Of a DNA stretch of 64,000 bases, positions 22,005 through 34,671 are shown one piece after another. Source of the DNA: Paraphaeosphaeria minitans (taxonomy: Eukaryota > Ascomycota > Dothideomycetes > Pleosporales > Didymosphaeriaceae); contig WJXW01000008.1 in assembly GCA_015832175.1 (NCBI GenBank), forward strand, positions 1,860,001 through 1,924,000, written 5' to 3'. A program made the translations under genes and the position numbers. Position 1 is the first letter of the stretch. Every line of letters starts with the position of its first letter. The notes beneath the pieces are model-generated. The model did no database searches. It saw nothing but the letters and a program-made list of their open reading frames with translations, and was not told the origin of the DNA.

Positions 22005-24573
22005 TTTGATTTGGAGGACGAGGATGAATGCAGTGAACGCAGACGACGAAAAGTGCTGAGAAGGTGGAAGCTAAGATGCAGAGAGTTGCAGATGTTCTGG
22101 AAAGAGAGAGGCACACAGTATGCCCTGAAAGATAGACAGTGACTAAGAAGCCAGTGAAAGTATCCGAAGAGAATGTCTTGCTGAACTGTATTATGCCCTG
22201 CCCAACCTTATACCACCACACTTCACCAGCCCCCACGAAATCCTCCGATCCATCTAAACTTTCGCCTGAGGCTCAAGTACCGAGGTCGAAAACGTGCATC
22301 GAGTCGTCGCGTTGTTTCGGTGGACCCCGTTCCATCAAACGGCGAGCATCACCCTATGGCCGTCCGTGGGGAGGCGTGTCCAGCCTCGCAGATCTCGAAT
22401 GGGGACGAAGTGTTGTGATGCGTATTCCTTACGTGAAACATGGTGAGAGGTGGTGGTAGAACGAGTACCTTGGGACGCGTATGCAGCGGGGCGGCCGTAG
22501 CGCGGGCGCGATGTTTCATGTGCGAGCAGGAAGGTCAGTATGGACGAACAACAGTTCAGCGTCAAGCGAATGCATGGAGGAAAACTATTGCTGAAAGTTG
22601 AACAATCAATCGATGGTGGCCAAATGAAATATTCAAGTCTTTTATCAAGGAATCAATGTCATGGACAAGTCGTACATGCTCAGATGCTGAAGTGATGCAT
22701 CCGACAAACCTGCCCAATCCAGTGCGTTTCTGCATGAGCGTTGTAGTCCGGTTCTCGGCCAACATGTCACTGGTCGCTCCCGTTTGACAACGCATGTCCG
22801 CAGCTTTATTTCTACCAAACCATGGGACTTTCGAAGTTTATACCTTGGGCGGTTGTTTCAGGTGAGCCGCGTTGGAAAAGAACGACAGGTCTGGGCGCTC
22901 TGACGAAAGCCTCATTCAGACCAAACTTTGACGACGGAAGAAGATCATAGGTTAAGTGAGGGTGACGAAGAGGTACGTTCCTGGATGGCAGTGAGATGGT
23001 CATAGGTGAGTATGGGGCTTTATGTTGTTTCGAAAGAAAGGATGGGGAGATTGTTCACAAAATCTGGAGCTAGAGCTACATGCATAGGGTTGCCCAATTT
23101 GGGAAAATTCGGGCTTTGAGATGGCATCATCTGCTGTCAGACTGGTATCCGAAAGAGTAAACGCCTAGCGCTCAGAAGCCTTATCCCATCAACTGCGTTG
23201 TCACTCTTGGGCACCGTTGTCCTCTCTGATCTGCAGAATTTCAGAGAACCAGGGACCTCTCACAACCATTGTAGAGTGGTAGGGATCGGCCTGCGCTTCA
23301 AAATGGCAATCCGCTTTTGCAATCGCATCATCTTGTCGTGTTCAAGTGACGGCTCGAGCAGACGACGCCCAATTTCGAAAGTGTAACCTGGCGATAACAA
23401 GACAGCACTTTGTCCCTGGAGGAAAGAAAATCGTCTCCTTGGATCTTGAATGTGAAGGAAATTTCTGTTGGAAAATTCAGGGTGTTGATTTTTCGAGGAG
23501 GCTAGTGATTGGTTTACCCAGCAGGTTCTCTATTAATCTGAAAACCAACGCCCTCCATTGCTTATCTATTTGAGTATGGGAAAACCGGCATCATATGCGA
23601 GGTGCTCCCAATGGCATTTATTTCAGAATATGTAGTTCTTCTCAACCATTGTTGTTCTTCCGCGCAGCCCACAAGATACCTCTTTTCATCCTCATCAAAA
23701 TGTCCCAACGCCGTGAAAGACACCCTCCCACTCTCAAATTCCTGATACCACAGCAGCGGATGATCACCTCCGTGCCTTAACCTTCAAAAGATTTTGGGTC
23801 TCCTCTAAGCAAGACTTTCAAGTTCTCTTTCTCGCGCGGATGCGAGGTGAAATTGTACCACTAACCGCTCCAACCTTCCCTGATACCACATCAGTTCATG
23901 ATGAAGTGATCCTGATTCGTATCTTTAACAAGCATAGTGCCAGGCTCGTGCGGCGGATGCTGATCGAAGTGCGCGCCGATGAGCTTTCCGTACCACGAGT
24001 CATTTGGCATGCCGGCTGCGGCGCCGTGGATACCTAGCGACTACGCCGCCGCCAGCGCTAACGAATGACTCCAGGGCATCGAGTGAGTCTATAGTGAAGA
24101 TTTCCCGATGGTCTGTAGGAGGAGGACGGCTGTGTAGTTGGAGGGATTGCGAGAAGTAAAGTTCGATGCGTCTTCGCTCGCTGTGACGGGTCGGAGAAGA
24201 TGATCTGATAGCGGAAGCTAAAAGCGTAAGCGTGTCTGCAACCTCGTGCCACTTTCTAGCTACTCGTAGATACGAACCCTTCGCGAACACACTCATATAT
24301 TCTTAACGGCAGTTATCATGCTGCTTCGGGCACATGTTATATCGCACCATCTTCTCTCGTCCAAGATTCAATTATTTCCCAACAAATGTAAGCAAGACCA
24401 AACCCACCACTCACAGCGCAAATCGCAAGGCTATGCGGATCCACGCCGATCGCGCACTAGGCAGGTAGACTAGCGAGGGGCCAGCAGCTGAGCAAAGAAC
24501 TTTGGGATGTGGGATTTCATCTCTTTCCTATTCCATTACCATGAAGAGCTGCAACAAATAGAACCAGAGCAGC
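22005..24573. other. Gene desert, 2.6 kb
   Basis: No gene could be supported on either strand. Open frames are short, without family motifs or matching splice signals. No long tandem repeat, tRNA or transposon end was seen. It could hold a non-coding RNA or decayed sequence. Confidence 0.5.
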
Positions 24574-26138
24574 ATGATATTCGAGTTTGTAACAGTCAAC
24601 CATCCGCACGAGATTCGCGATCGGTCGCGGCAAAGGCGCATACGGCACCACGCCATCTGCAACGGGATACAGAAGAAGCGAAAGGAAGAAGCGACGAAGA
24701 ACGAAAACTTCATAACCAGTGGTATCGATACACGCACCGGAAAGCTGAGACTGGATGTACAATCGAGCTCTGCGCTGGCTATCGCGAAGCCCCTGTCTGG
24801 CGGACGACTTGATCCATTTGACTCTCTACCTGGCGATGGCGAACACTTGAGATTATTGATGGCGCATAGTCAGTGTTCTTGTGTAAACGACTGTAAGCGT
24901 TCTAAGCTGATATCTCTTAGAGAGTGCACGCTCTGCCGGTGAATCTGTCTTCTGCGTCGAGGAAGCCGGAAAAATCTTCTCCGAAGGCCTGGACAATGTT
25001 TTTCGAGGCACGTTATCGGATCCCTTGATGTTCCATGCGCTCTCGCTGGCATTGGCATTGGCTGCCAATATGAATGTTCCTGATGTAGAATGCTTGACGC
25101 AGCGTGGAGCGACGCTTCGTAATCTGAGGCATCGAATGTCCAACCCAAGACTGGTACCGTCGGTATCAACACTCACAGCTATGCTGATGATCATCGGCTA
25201 CGAGGTATTCCTTACTATAAGACATCATACCTGTACAAGCCTAACGTGTGCTTCAGTATCGAGTAGACGGATCCAACGCGATTAGCATAACAACGCATCT
25301 TAGTGCGATAAGAAATGTCGTAGAACTGACCAAGGCCTCAAACGCTTCGACATCAGATGCAATCAGGCGAGCGCTCTTCTGGCAGGACCTTTATTCATGT
25401 CTCTTCGTTGGCACGGTTCGCCTGCTCTCTCATCGGGACTACGAAGAGATCAGTCCCGAGATACTTCCCTCCCTGACATCTGGATCCTTCGTACCTCCAG
25501 GATTCGATGAAATCATCCTCGAATTCCCTAGACAGCTCGTAGAGATCATGGTTGATCTCAATGCGCTTTGTACTTTTGTCGACACGCGCTGTAGTTCGAG
25601 AGGTCTTCCACTTCGAGAATGTCCCATCGATAACGTCCAGTACGGCATAGAGTCCCGCTTGGTTGACCTGCTCAGCCAGAACAGGTGCTCAGGTACAGAT
25701 GATCATCTTTTGCAAGCGTGTATCTTTGCTTCATTTTTTATCACTTACAACTTGTCCACCGGCATCTGGGAAGGCTGTTTTATCCCGGAGTGGTGCGCTA
25801 CGCGGGTTACCACCCTATTGACCAAGACGCGGAGGCATCCACGATGGAAGGAAAATCGCTATAAAAAGCTCTTGCTGTGGCTTTTGTTTGTAAGTGGAGC
25901 TATGGCAAAGCGGAACCAAATTCGATCGCGAGCCATCAAGATCATCCAGAGCTGCTTTCATGATACTCTGAACGGCCTATACGATGACTGGGACCAGCTC
26001 CTGAAAGTAATGAAGACATTCGTGTGGTCAGGCCATTCGATGGAACAGAAAGTATGGCGATTTTGGGAGGACCTACATTCGCCCCAGCCAGGAATCGGTC
26101 GTTTCGAAGAAGAGATCGGAACCATGCACCCAGCATGA
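24574..26138 (+). CDS. Fungal transcription-factor-like protein (DUF3468 type), no zinc cluster
   Basis: Three exons (24574-24868, 24921-25204, 25257-26138) give 486 residues; introns are 52 bp each. The N-terminus has the FVTVNHPHEIRDRSRQRRIR stretch and basic KKRKEE segment found before the regulatory domain of many Pezizomycotina proteins, then RLDPFDSLPGDGEHLRLLMA. The remainder is the helical fungal-specific transcription factor domain (DUF3468 / PF11951 type). There is no Zn2Cys6 cluster, basic-zipper or other DNA-binding domain, so it is more likely a regulator-like or partner protein than a classical DNA-binding factor. The family assignment rests on pattern recognition of this N-terminal signature. 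Confidence 0.78.
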
Positions 26139-26343
26139 TCGAATAAGAACGAGGAAGCTGAGGAGAATTCCGCGAGGTTTGTCTGTCGTTGTTAGCTCGG
26201 TCGAAGGGCGCGCGAGTCAAAAGGGCGTGTGGGTCAGAAGGGCGGAGGATGTACCTTCCTTTCAGGCGTCCAGACACCATACATAATTCTCTTCACAGGA
26301 ACCATGTCGCCAACTCTCCTCAAATACCAAGAAGAAGATAGTC

Positions 26344-27035
26344 ATGGGTATTAGGATACGAGAAGCGTCAGACGAAGACATACCGCGTGCTGCCCAAGGA
26401 GAAGCCGACGCATACGGTGCTGGCCGGAATGGTCCATCTCTATTTTTTCCTGGCCCCTTCCCAGTCCCACCCATAGAGTCAAGAACCAATCAGATCATCG
26501 ACATGCGCAAGAACGACCCCACATGTCAACTCCTAATTGTTGTCGATGAAGAAACAAGCGAGCAAATGGGGTTCGCGAAATACCACATCTACAAGACATC
26601 AGAGGACGTCAGCTCATATGCGGGACGTCCAGTGCCATCAGGACCCGGAGTAAATGAAGCGGCATGTGAAGCTTTCTTTGGCGGTCTCGTCGTCCGGAAG
26701 AAAGCGATCATGGGAACGAAACCACAAATATGTACGTCAGAGCTTTGGAGTGGAAGCAGCGGTGGCTGACAAGCGTAGATTTGCACATGCTGCACACTGA
26801 ACCCAAGTATCAAAGACGTGGTGCTGCAAGTGCACTGTTGAAATGGGCAACCGAAAGAGCAGACCAACTGGGCCTGCCAGTATACCTTGAATCAAGCTTT
26901 GAAGCACATGTCCTCTATGGCAGATATGGATTCAAAGACGCAGAAATATTCGAATGCGACATGAGACCTTTTGGTGGAGACAAGATCGTTACCGTACCTC
27001 TCATGATAAGGGAACCTTTCAAGCCATCGGCCTGA
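26344..27035 (+). CDS. GNAT-family N-acetyltransferase
   Basis: Two exons (26344-26731 and 26779-27035, 47-bp intron) encode 214 residues. It starts IRIREASDEDIP, the usual beta-1 strand of GNAT proteins. The acetyl-CoA pyrophosphate-binding motif A is TEPKYQRRGAASALLKWA (the Q/R-x-x-G-x-A pattern) at about residues 138-155, followed by the LGLPVYLESSFEAHVLYGRY motif B region. Such fungal GNATs acetylate small amines or unknown substrates; the sequence does not fix the substrate. The intron falls just before motif A, and splicing restores the strand LHMLHTEP. It lies 205 bp downstream of the DUF3468-type gene on the same strand. Confidence 0.9.
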
Positions 27036-28166
27036 TCGCGTGTAACGTACGTATACTGACGGTTTCCGGAACGTTCTATTCTCCGCATGGGCCTTCAACA
27101 GCTGCTATGCGGGTGGATTGATATCTAATATACCTACAATGCCTCCAATCTGTCTAGATATAATCATTAGGAAATGACAAAATGTACTTCACTGTACTCA
27201 AGCCTTGTGAAAGGCAGTCGAGTACGATGTGTAACACCTTGCAGTAATCATGGCTTCGATCGGGATTTTGGGTTTCTGACGTGCTATAGGGATGGTGGAG
27301 ACGTTGTGTGAGGTTCACTTATGCCGATTGCCCACTGGCCGTAGGTATTTCATCAATTACGGTGAAAATTACCTGGCGCACCCAAGCTCCAAGTAAGTAG
27401 GTAGACTTCAACAAACCTCCTCTCCCGCCACACCAAGTCGTGCTCCGTCCCAATGCTCGTGTCCTCTAGCATAGACCCGCAAAGAGTTAAAAAAGATACC
27501 TATATGATCCAAACGTCCCGCTGTGATATGTCAGCTCGATTTCGTGGGTGCTTCCCATAAAATCCACTTTGTCTCCGCTTCCTAAAAGAAGTAGAAGCGA
27601 AGTTCCCAACATCGCATACCCAGTACCGCATTTTACATTTAGGATAGGCTTGTGAAGATCCTGTGCGTTATTGCTATCAGTCAAGGTTCTGCAGCTCAGC
27701 CTTACGCACCGGTGTTCCTACATACCTAAGGTACCTAGGTAATCTCCGCAGCGTAAGCAGGCCGACCGCCCATATACACGCACCAAAGCAGCCGAGAACG
27801 CGCTAGGCTCAATTGTATATTCCCCATCGTCGCACGGCAGAACTTTGAGGATCCTATTCTCCGCCATTGGTTGTCTTTGGCATTTCTACCTGAGCGCAGC
27901 AACGACGGGTTTTCCTAGCCGCGGAGCTGGGGGCTAAAATAGGCGCCTCATCGGACTCTACGCTGCACGTGCGAGATTGTCTCCCCAGATCTAGCTCGTT
28001 GCAATTCTCCGAATCAGGCCTTGCGTTCTTTTATCGTGCGACATCTAGCAGAACTGTCAGAGGTCGTACCTACATAGGTATACCTACGTGCTCAGCTATT
28101 CCCGAAGCACCAACCCCAACCACATAAGTTTAACCACACTCATTTGATTTTTCTTCACTACACACG
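27036..28166. other. Intergenic stretch with TACCTAGGTA-like motifs
   Basis: No gene recognised. Palindromic combinations of TACCTA and TAGGTA occur at about 27387-27396, 27719-27742 and 28066-28090, upstream of the RTA1-like gene. Confidence 0.5.
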
Positions 28167-29221
28167 ATGAACCCCGGAGAGCTTTTGACCCTCGTGGTCC
28201 GCGAGGCCGCAGAGAACGGCACCGCTGCCGCCAAACACAAGCCCATGCGTTGCAAGGTCGGTGTATGTCCTCTCGACATGGCCATTATCACTTATCAGCC
28301 GGATTTCGCGGGCAACACAACATATGGCGTCTGTTTCATCATTCTGCTTTTCATGCAGCTCTTTTTTGGTATTCGCAAGAAGACATGGACGCATATGAGC
28401 GCAGTCTGTTTGGGGATCTTCGGCGAGATCGTTGGATACGGCGGTCGCTTGATGCTGAATAGCAACCCTTTCGACATGAACAACTTTCTCGTGTAAGAAG
28501 CCTGATATCCATGTGTGAGCATGATCATAGTGTGCTCACAATTACTAGATACCTGGTGCCTCTCACGGTCGCACCTGCCCTTCTGACTGGTGGCATCTAC
28601 CTTTGCCTTAGCCGTGTGATCGTAACCGTTAGCGCAGACTACTCCCGTATAAAGCCCAAGATGTACACCTACATCTTCGTCGGCTGCGACCTGCTCTCCC
28701 TGGTTCTACAATCCATCGGCGGTGCCATAGCCTCTATGGCCAACAACACCAGCAGCAGAGACCTCGGCGTGCACATCATGATTGCCGGCCTCATCTCCCA
28801 AATCATCTCCATGATGATATTTCTCGCCCTCTGGGGTGACTTCGCCCTCCGCGTGCGCAAGGCCAAGAGCGCTGGAAACCTCACCGGGCAGGCACCGCTG
28901 TACGAAGGCCTCCGCGCGGACCCCAGCTTCCGCTGGTTCCAATGGAGCTTGTTCGTAGCGACCTTGCTCATCTTCATCCGGAGTGTGTACCGAGTTGCCG
29001 AGCTCTGGGGCGGGTTTCAGAGCCACCTTGCCAATGATGAGGTCACCTTCATGATCTTTGAGGGACCTATGATCATTGTTGCTGTCATGATGATGACGGC
29101 GTTCCATCCTGGGCGAATTTTCGACGACTTGTGGATTCCTGCGGGTATGGGACATCGCTTTTTCAAGCATGGAGATACTGGGTCTACTGACAAGATTGGG
29201 TTGGTTGAAAGAAACTATTAG
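28167..29221 (+). CDS. RTA1-like seven-transmembrane protein
   Basis: Two exons (28167-28492 and 28549-29221, 56-bp intron) encode 332 residues. About seven hydrophobic segments are visible, starting with TYGVCFIILLFMQLFFGI. Typical RTA1 landmarks are GEIVGYGGRL, the LVPLTVAPALLTGGIYLCL helix, the FVGCDLLSLVLQSIGGA helix, GLISQIISMMIFLALW, and FIRSVYRVAELWGGF. The family, limited to fungi, includes yeast Rta1 (7-aminocholesterol resistance), Rsb1 (sphingoid base release) and Pug1 (porphyrin/heme traffic). Members act in the plasma membrane as lipid or toxin-response proteins; which role applies here is unknown. Splicing restores the NNFLVYLVPLTV helix, supporting the model. Confidence 0.93.
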
Positions 29222-29657
29222 AGCGTGCATAGAGGCTGGGATACTACATGATGGTGTGATATCGGAGTTGCTATGCGCATTCTTGCTTATTGCATCATCC
29301 ATTGGGACATCGGAGTTTGGGTTCGGTTCATGATTTCCAGATGTATACCCTTTCCGAAGAATCAATGTCATATTCACACGATTGACGCTGTCACAACTCA
29401 AGCCTGCTACGGTTCCGCGAGGAAAAGATCTGCCTTTTCTGCTCGCGCATCTTGACCGCGCAACTTTCTATGCTCGCATGCAAAGTCCGGAGGGCTGTGT
29501 AGAGGGCCCCATGTCGCACGACCATTAGGCGAGACCGGACCCGACATGTGGTGGTGAACTCCGATGGGCTGCCGAACCACACAGCATCAGAGTGTAAATT
29601 ACCGTACCGTTGTACTTCCATCGCCGACTACACTGCATGCATTGAGCCATTCCCCAT
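29222..29657. other. Intergenic stretch between converging genes
   Basis: Holds the 3' ends of the RTA1-like and TPR-SET genes. No further gene seen. Confidence 0.5.
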
Positions 29658-31613
29658 TCATTTCCTTGGACTCGCCTTCATGAGCCATTCCTGGATCGTC
29701 CGCCCAGCCAAACGAGGCACATCCTTGTACTGCTCGTTGTCGTAAGTGTCATCTATGGCTTTTGCAAGCCTGTGCGCACTTGCGATAGTGAGTCTCTTTG
29801 CATCTGGCCAATTTTCGTGCTTAACAAACTCCTCCGATTGCTGCACCAGCTCTGCCCTCTTCTTTCGCACCGCAGGATCATCAGCCTTCTCTGCAGCGCA
29901 AAGTGGACAGTTGCATTCGAAGCCCCATGTAGTCATGAGAGCTGCTTGTCTTGCATCGTAATCGCCATCTTCATTGTAGCTGAAGAAGACTTCCTCGCCC
30001 GCTTGAAGAGGGCGAATGGCACGAAGAACCATCAGATCGCCGACGAAGTCTTTGCTGGTATTGGGGACGCAGGAATGATTGATGTAGGCGGCCCAGGTGC
30101 AGAGGCCAGTACTTGCGTTTCGTGCGTCTTCCTCCCCGTATTGGTTCCCCAGCCCAAAGCCGTTCCGAGAAACTATGTCGTGTATCCGGAAAGTATCGAC
30201 GATAGGGCCGTCTTGGGTTCGGAAGATTCTCTGGCCATCACCATCGTAGTCGCCAAAGAGATCCATGACTCTCTCTATCTGGGATGAGTTGCCAAGAAGC
30301 TTTTGTGCTACTGCTTTGCTCAGGCCTACAGGCTGTACCCTGATCCGATCGTCGCGTACATCGTAGGTCATTGCCGTCAACGCCTCCTTGTCATGGCCCC
30401 ACACCACGTGGAAAGCTTTGTCGGCCATCACCACCTCTCCAGCAGGTATGTTGCGAGTAACATACATACCGCGTCCGCGGCCTTCGCTGTTTTCAACCTT
30501 GACGTTGCCAATGAAACTTGCGGCATCGACATGTGGCCGAGCTTTAGAGATACCTGCCCGCAGCTTCTTCCAGTTGTACGCTCCGGTCTGTTCCTCCCGA
30601 AGTCGTACATCTATCCGCTTCAAGTAAGTACTGGCATCCTTGTCGTTTGGTGCGAGCTTCAGCTGCTCCTCGAAGAACTTTCTCGCGTCTTCATACTGAC
30701 CGAGCCCGTACGCAGCGGACCCAGCTCGGTAGTATGCTTTACTGTCAAGATCTTTCGATTTCTGGTCGTTTTGGCCTGTGAGAGAAGCCCTCGCATCCGC
30801 AATGGCGTCGTCAAAGTGACTCAATCGAAGGTTGACAAGAGCGCGGTTACGAGCAATGTCGCGCGCAAGGTCAGGATTTGTTTGCGAAACAAGATCTCGT
30901 CTTGCGACAGTCAAGCCGTCCGTGTACTTTTCGTATGCCGCTGCCAGGTCACCATTTTTGAGCTCATCGTTTCCACCACTTTTGCAAGTTGTGGCAAACT
31001 TCTCTGCTGCTTTAGCGCTCGAGAAAGTCTTCCCGGTAAGCGCATCGCTGAGAGACATCAGATCGGAAGGATGGTCTATACGGAGCGTAGCCTCGCCTTC
31101 TTCGGTAAGAGTAAAGAATGGTTCCTTAATAATGTAGTTCTTCGCATACTCCAATATGTCTTCGCCGTGCCGTGACTTGTGAAGACTCATCTCTAGTCGC
31201 TCCATGTCGCCGCCGCCGTCGGCATCTTCCACCATGACCCATGAACGCGCGGTAAGCACAACAACTGGGCTGGCGCGCTTTACGTGGAGCCGGCGGCCAC
31301 GGTGATGTGTATCCATCTTGAGCTCGCTGATTTTCATGGGTTCGAGTTCCTCGCGTGTGACCGTGCAAGGCGGATACACCTGTCCTACGGCAAGGGCAGG
31401 TAGTGTTTCTCCCCGACCACTCGACTGCATAGATTCCATATCTGCCATGAGTGATGCACCAGTCGCTTGGCTGATGGCCGATTTTGCGTCGCGTGATTCT
31501 CGCCCATGGCCACGAAGTTCGGAGCTTTTCCTTACGGTCTCCTTCACTGTATTCCGTATCCGTTCGGCCTCTTTCTCGGTCAAAAAGACCGTATTTTCTT
31601 GCGTTGATCCCAT
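29658..31613 (-). CDS. TPR and SET domain protein
   Basis: A single exon of 651 residues. Residues about 205-340 form tetratricopeptide repeats (GGNDELKNGDLAAAYEKYTD, RNRALVNLRLSHFDDAIADA, KAYYRAGSAAYGLGQYEDAR). The SET domain follows (residues about 365-585): GRGRGMYVTRNIPAGEVV, the AYINHSCVPNTS cofactor motif, and GEEVFFSYNEDGDY. A post-SET-like cysteine segment, FECNCPLC, lies about 20 residues later. SET proteins are lysine methyltransferases, and the NHSC and YNE residues needed for S-adenosylmethionine and substrate binding are present. TPR-SET proteins of this layout are widespread in filamentous fungi, resemble SMYD proteins and lack an established target. The start ATG at 31613 is followed by a helical, charged N-terminus. 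Confidence 0.9.
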   Translation of the reverse strand: MGSTQENTVFLTEKEAERIRNTVKETVRKSSELRGHGRESRDAKSAISQATGASLMADMESMQSSGRGETLPALAVGQVYPPCTVTREELEPMKISELKMDTHHRGRRLHVKRASPVVVLTARSWVMVEDADGGGDMERLEMSLHKSRHGEDILEYAKNYIIKEPFFTLTEEGEATLRIDHPSDLMSLSDALTGKTFSSAKAAEKFATTCKSGGNDELKNGDLAAAYEKYTDGLTVARRDLVSQTNPDLARDIARNRALVNLRLSHFDDAIADARASLTGQNDQKSKDLDSKAYYRAGSAAYGLGQYEDARKFFEEQLKLAPNDKDASTYLKRIDVRLREEQTGAYNWKKLRAGISKARPHVDAASFIGNVKVENSEGRGRGMYVTRNIPAGEVVMADKAFHVVWGHDKEALTAMTYDVRDDRIRVQPVGLSKAVAQKLLGNSSQIERVMDLFGDYDGDGQRIFRTQDGPIVDTFRIHDIVSRNGFGLGNQYGEEDARNASTGLCTWAAYINHSCVPNTSKDFVGDLMVLRAIRPLQAGEEVFFSYNEDGDYDARQAALMTTWGFECNCPLCAAEKADDPAVRKKRAELVQQSEEFVKHENWPDAKRLTIASAHRLAKAIDDTYDNEQYKDVPRLAGRTIQEWLMKASPRK

Positions 31614-32609
31614 CTCTTGGAGCGCTGAATATTCTGTGAGTGATCATACTTTTTGAACCCCAAAAACTGCTGCTCGATGCCCCGCTTAGCGCAATCTACC
31701 TAGTGGCTTGGCACTGTCACACTCTGAAGTTCGGAAATCATTGACTATGCACCCATCATTGCGTTGCGCATGCTTGGGTTTGCAAATAATGAGGGGTGTC
31801 TGCTGTTAGTTCTGAAAGACCGTTACTGTCGTTTAGAATCAATGTCCGTTACGGGAAAGCGCAAACCTTTACCGGAAGTAATTGATGATGGGAAAGGGAC
31901 ATCTGTTTACGATACGTACCAAGTACCTACTGTCTCTGTTCAGCATGATAGATGAACAATACAGAGACTCTGGTCAAGCTCATGATTTCTTGACTGACGA
32001 CCATGAGATATCAATTGCCTCCAATGGTGTTACTAGGCATTTGACCACAACACCGAAGGATGCATGCAATGGACAATGATGACACGCATGGGGCAAACGT
32101 TCCCGAAGTGGCTCAGATCGCGAGATCAAGCAAGGCTCCAACGTCCCTTGTGGGGCTAGGAAGCGTGGATTGAGCTCCATCACCTGGAAGAATCGAATAA
32201 GAAGTCACCAAGCGAAACAAGTGAATCGATGCACATCACGAAGTGGCCTTACATCCAAACCGATGAAACCTGATGATAAGATATCTTGAGGTTGTTGAAG
32301 GAGCAGTCCGAGAAGTCCAGAGGGAGAATGCCTCGGAAGAGCCGAAGAGAGGCCTAAAATTGACTGGCCAATGGCGTTCGTCGATTTCTTTACGCCTGAT
32401 CCTCCCCAGCGCCCGTGCTTGCCGTCAACCTCTCCTCTCGTAACTTTGCAAACACGGACACCAGACAACGTTGAAACATCTGGACAAGTTTGCGCCAAGT
32501 GGAATACGCTAAAGCGATTTCTCTCCATGCAATCACTTATCCCGTAATTAGCAAAAGCGCGCCGAATCGGATGACTACGACCGAACGGGCGGAAAGGTGG
32601 TAGTCTGTC
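31614..32609. other. Divergent intergenic stretch
   Basis: Separates the start codons of the TPR-SET gene (minus) and the Zn2Cys6 gene (plus). No gene recognised. CTACCTAGTGGCT at about 31697 resembles CTACCTAGTGGCT near 1714. Confidence 0.5.
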
Positions 32610-34671
32610 ATGGCTACATCCATTCACCGTTCTGTTAAGACTTGTACTGAGTGCAAGCAGGTTAAAGTATAGAATGTTCTACATCTTTCAAAATACGACA
32701 TGTGCTGACGAAGAATGCAGCTTCGTTGCGATTCCAAAGCGAAGTTCCCGGCACCGTGTTCGAGATGTCAAACTCGTAACTTGCAGTGCGTCGTCGATTC
32801 ATCATTCCGGCGCACACCCGCTCGCAAGTATGCCTTTCTCGTCGCAGCGTCTACCTTGTCGATGCTTGCATGGCTAACTTGAAACAGACGCGTCGAAGAG
32901 ATGGCAAAGGAATTAGAAACATTGAGGAACCAGAGAGAAGATAATGGGTTCAAATCTACGGTGTCACCAGACACCCATTTCGACTCGCCTGAGTCCGCCC
33001 TCAAGCAATCGGGGACTGCTGTGGTGACCGACTTTGGCATCAAAGAGCAATACCAATTGGAAAATTTTGTGATCGACAAGGGCACAGTCGCTGACATGAT
33101 CAAAGTGTAGGTACAAGATTCGTCATCACTTGAAGACTATCTGATCAACCATGTTTAGTTTTGCAGCATTCTATTACCCGCACTTCCCTGTGGTAAATCC
33201 GAATCTCTCCATTTCGGCCATGTACGATACGGCACCGCTCTTGTTTTGGACTCTCATAGCGATAGTCGCTTCCCGTGGACCTTTGCCTCAACACATGGCA
33301 CTATTTGAACAGCTTAAAGATCCCTACTTAACCCAACTTCGCCTCGAGATCCTGACTGCACCTGTCCCTTTACAGACTATCCAAGCACTCATCCACCTCA
33401 TTATGTGGCCTTTGCCCTCGCCTCGCCAATCACATGACTGTACCTGGCTGTACTGTGGCGTCGCGATCAATGCAGCATTGTACATGGGGCTGCATCACTC
33501 AAAGCCCCCACAGTCATTGAGAAGTATTGGCGTTCCTTCTGGCTCTCCGCGAGCGAGAGCTAGTACTTGGCTTGGGTGTTTTCTAGCCAGCACCTCGTAA
33601 GTTTAATATGTTTCCTACATAGGGGGGTAGACCTAGCCATAGCAGACATTGAGCATGCTGACTGTGTCTAGAGTAGGGATGAATATTGGCGTTTCGCCTC
33701 ATATCAACGAGACTACGGAGCTAGCGACGATAGAAAACTTTGTCCGCACGTACCCAATTCCACCAGAGTTTGCCTACCAAGTAATGGTACACCATATCAT
33801 GGCGAAATTCACAACTATAGTACTAGAGAACATCCAAGAAACCGTATCCCAATCGCTCGTGAAGCTCATCGACACAGAGTTGGACAGTCTCAAATCGAGA
33901 TTCCCAACGCCATGGTCTCCGCGAATAGAGATGGCCGTATTGGTTGCGAAACTGCACCTCTATACCATGACCATCATCCGCATGCAGGACTTTACGTCGC
34001 GTGAAGTTCTTATGAAAAACGGATACTCTGTCGCTCTTCGCATAGTGTATCTCTCAGATCAAGGCCTCTTCCACCGCTCGGATGACTACCCCGAGACAAC
34101 CCCGTCATTCCTTCAGCAAACTTGTCCCAAGAACTATTTTCGCGCTCTGATGCTTGCGGCTGTATTCTTGCTTAGATTCTTCGCGCTGAACATCAACGCC
34201 CCGCCCGAAGAACAAGAGACAGCAAAGAACCACGTTGCAATTGCGCAGCGATTCTTAACCGCCGGAGCACACAACGCAATCGATGGAAAGGCGCGGGCAG
34301 CATTAGTCATCGAGGTTTTAAGTCGGCAACAGCCAATGGACATTGACAGCACGAAACTCAAGATCGACGATCGCATGGGCGCGAGCATTGTATTCGACGC
34401 CATAACTAGGGGACATGAACTAAGAAACATAAAAGCCGACGTGGAAGAACGGACATCACCACGAGATAATGGAGACTTTCAGCAACGATCGGTTGCGGAG
34501 ATGCCTCCTCCGCCAGTAGTACCGGAGTTCAACGATTACGCGGAGATGACGCAAGCCGACATGAGTGCCATGAGCGACTTCGATATACCTCTCGACTTCA
34601 ATGCGCTGCCGCAAGATATCTGGGGGGATTCCATGTGGGGAATGTTTGGCACCTTTGCACCGCCGTACTAA
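32610..34671 (+). CDS. Leu3-type Zn2Cys6 transcription factor
   Basis: Five exons (32610-32666, 32721-32827, 32888-33106, 33159-33596, 33672-34671) join in frame to 606 residues. The zinc cluster is assembled only after two splices: CTECKQVKLRC, then a nine-residue loop, then CSRCQTRNLQC (C-x2-C-x6-C-x9-C-x2-C-x6-C). It is followed by FRRTPARKRVEEMAKELE, a basic linker and coiled coil like that of Leu3/War1-type factors, which bind CGG-containing sites as dimers. The middle region (APLLFWTLIAIVASRG) matches the fungal-specific regulatory domain, and the acidic, hydrophobic C-terminus (SDFDIPLDFNALPQDIWGDS) looks like an activation domain. The target pathway cannot be read from sequence. Exon boundaries were chosen because each restores a conserved residue run. 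Confidence 0.88.
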
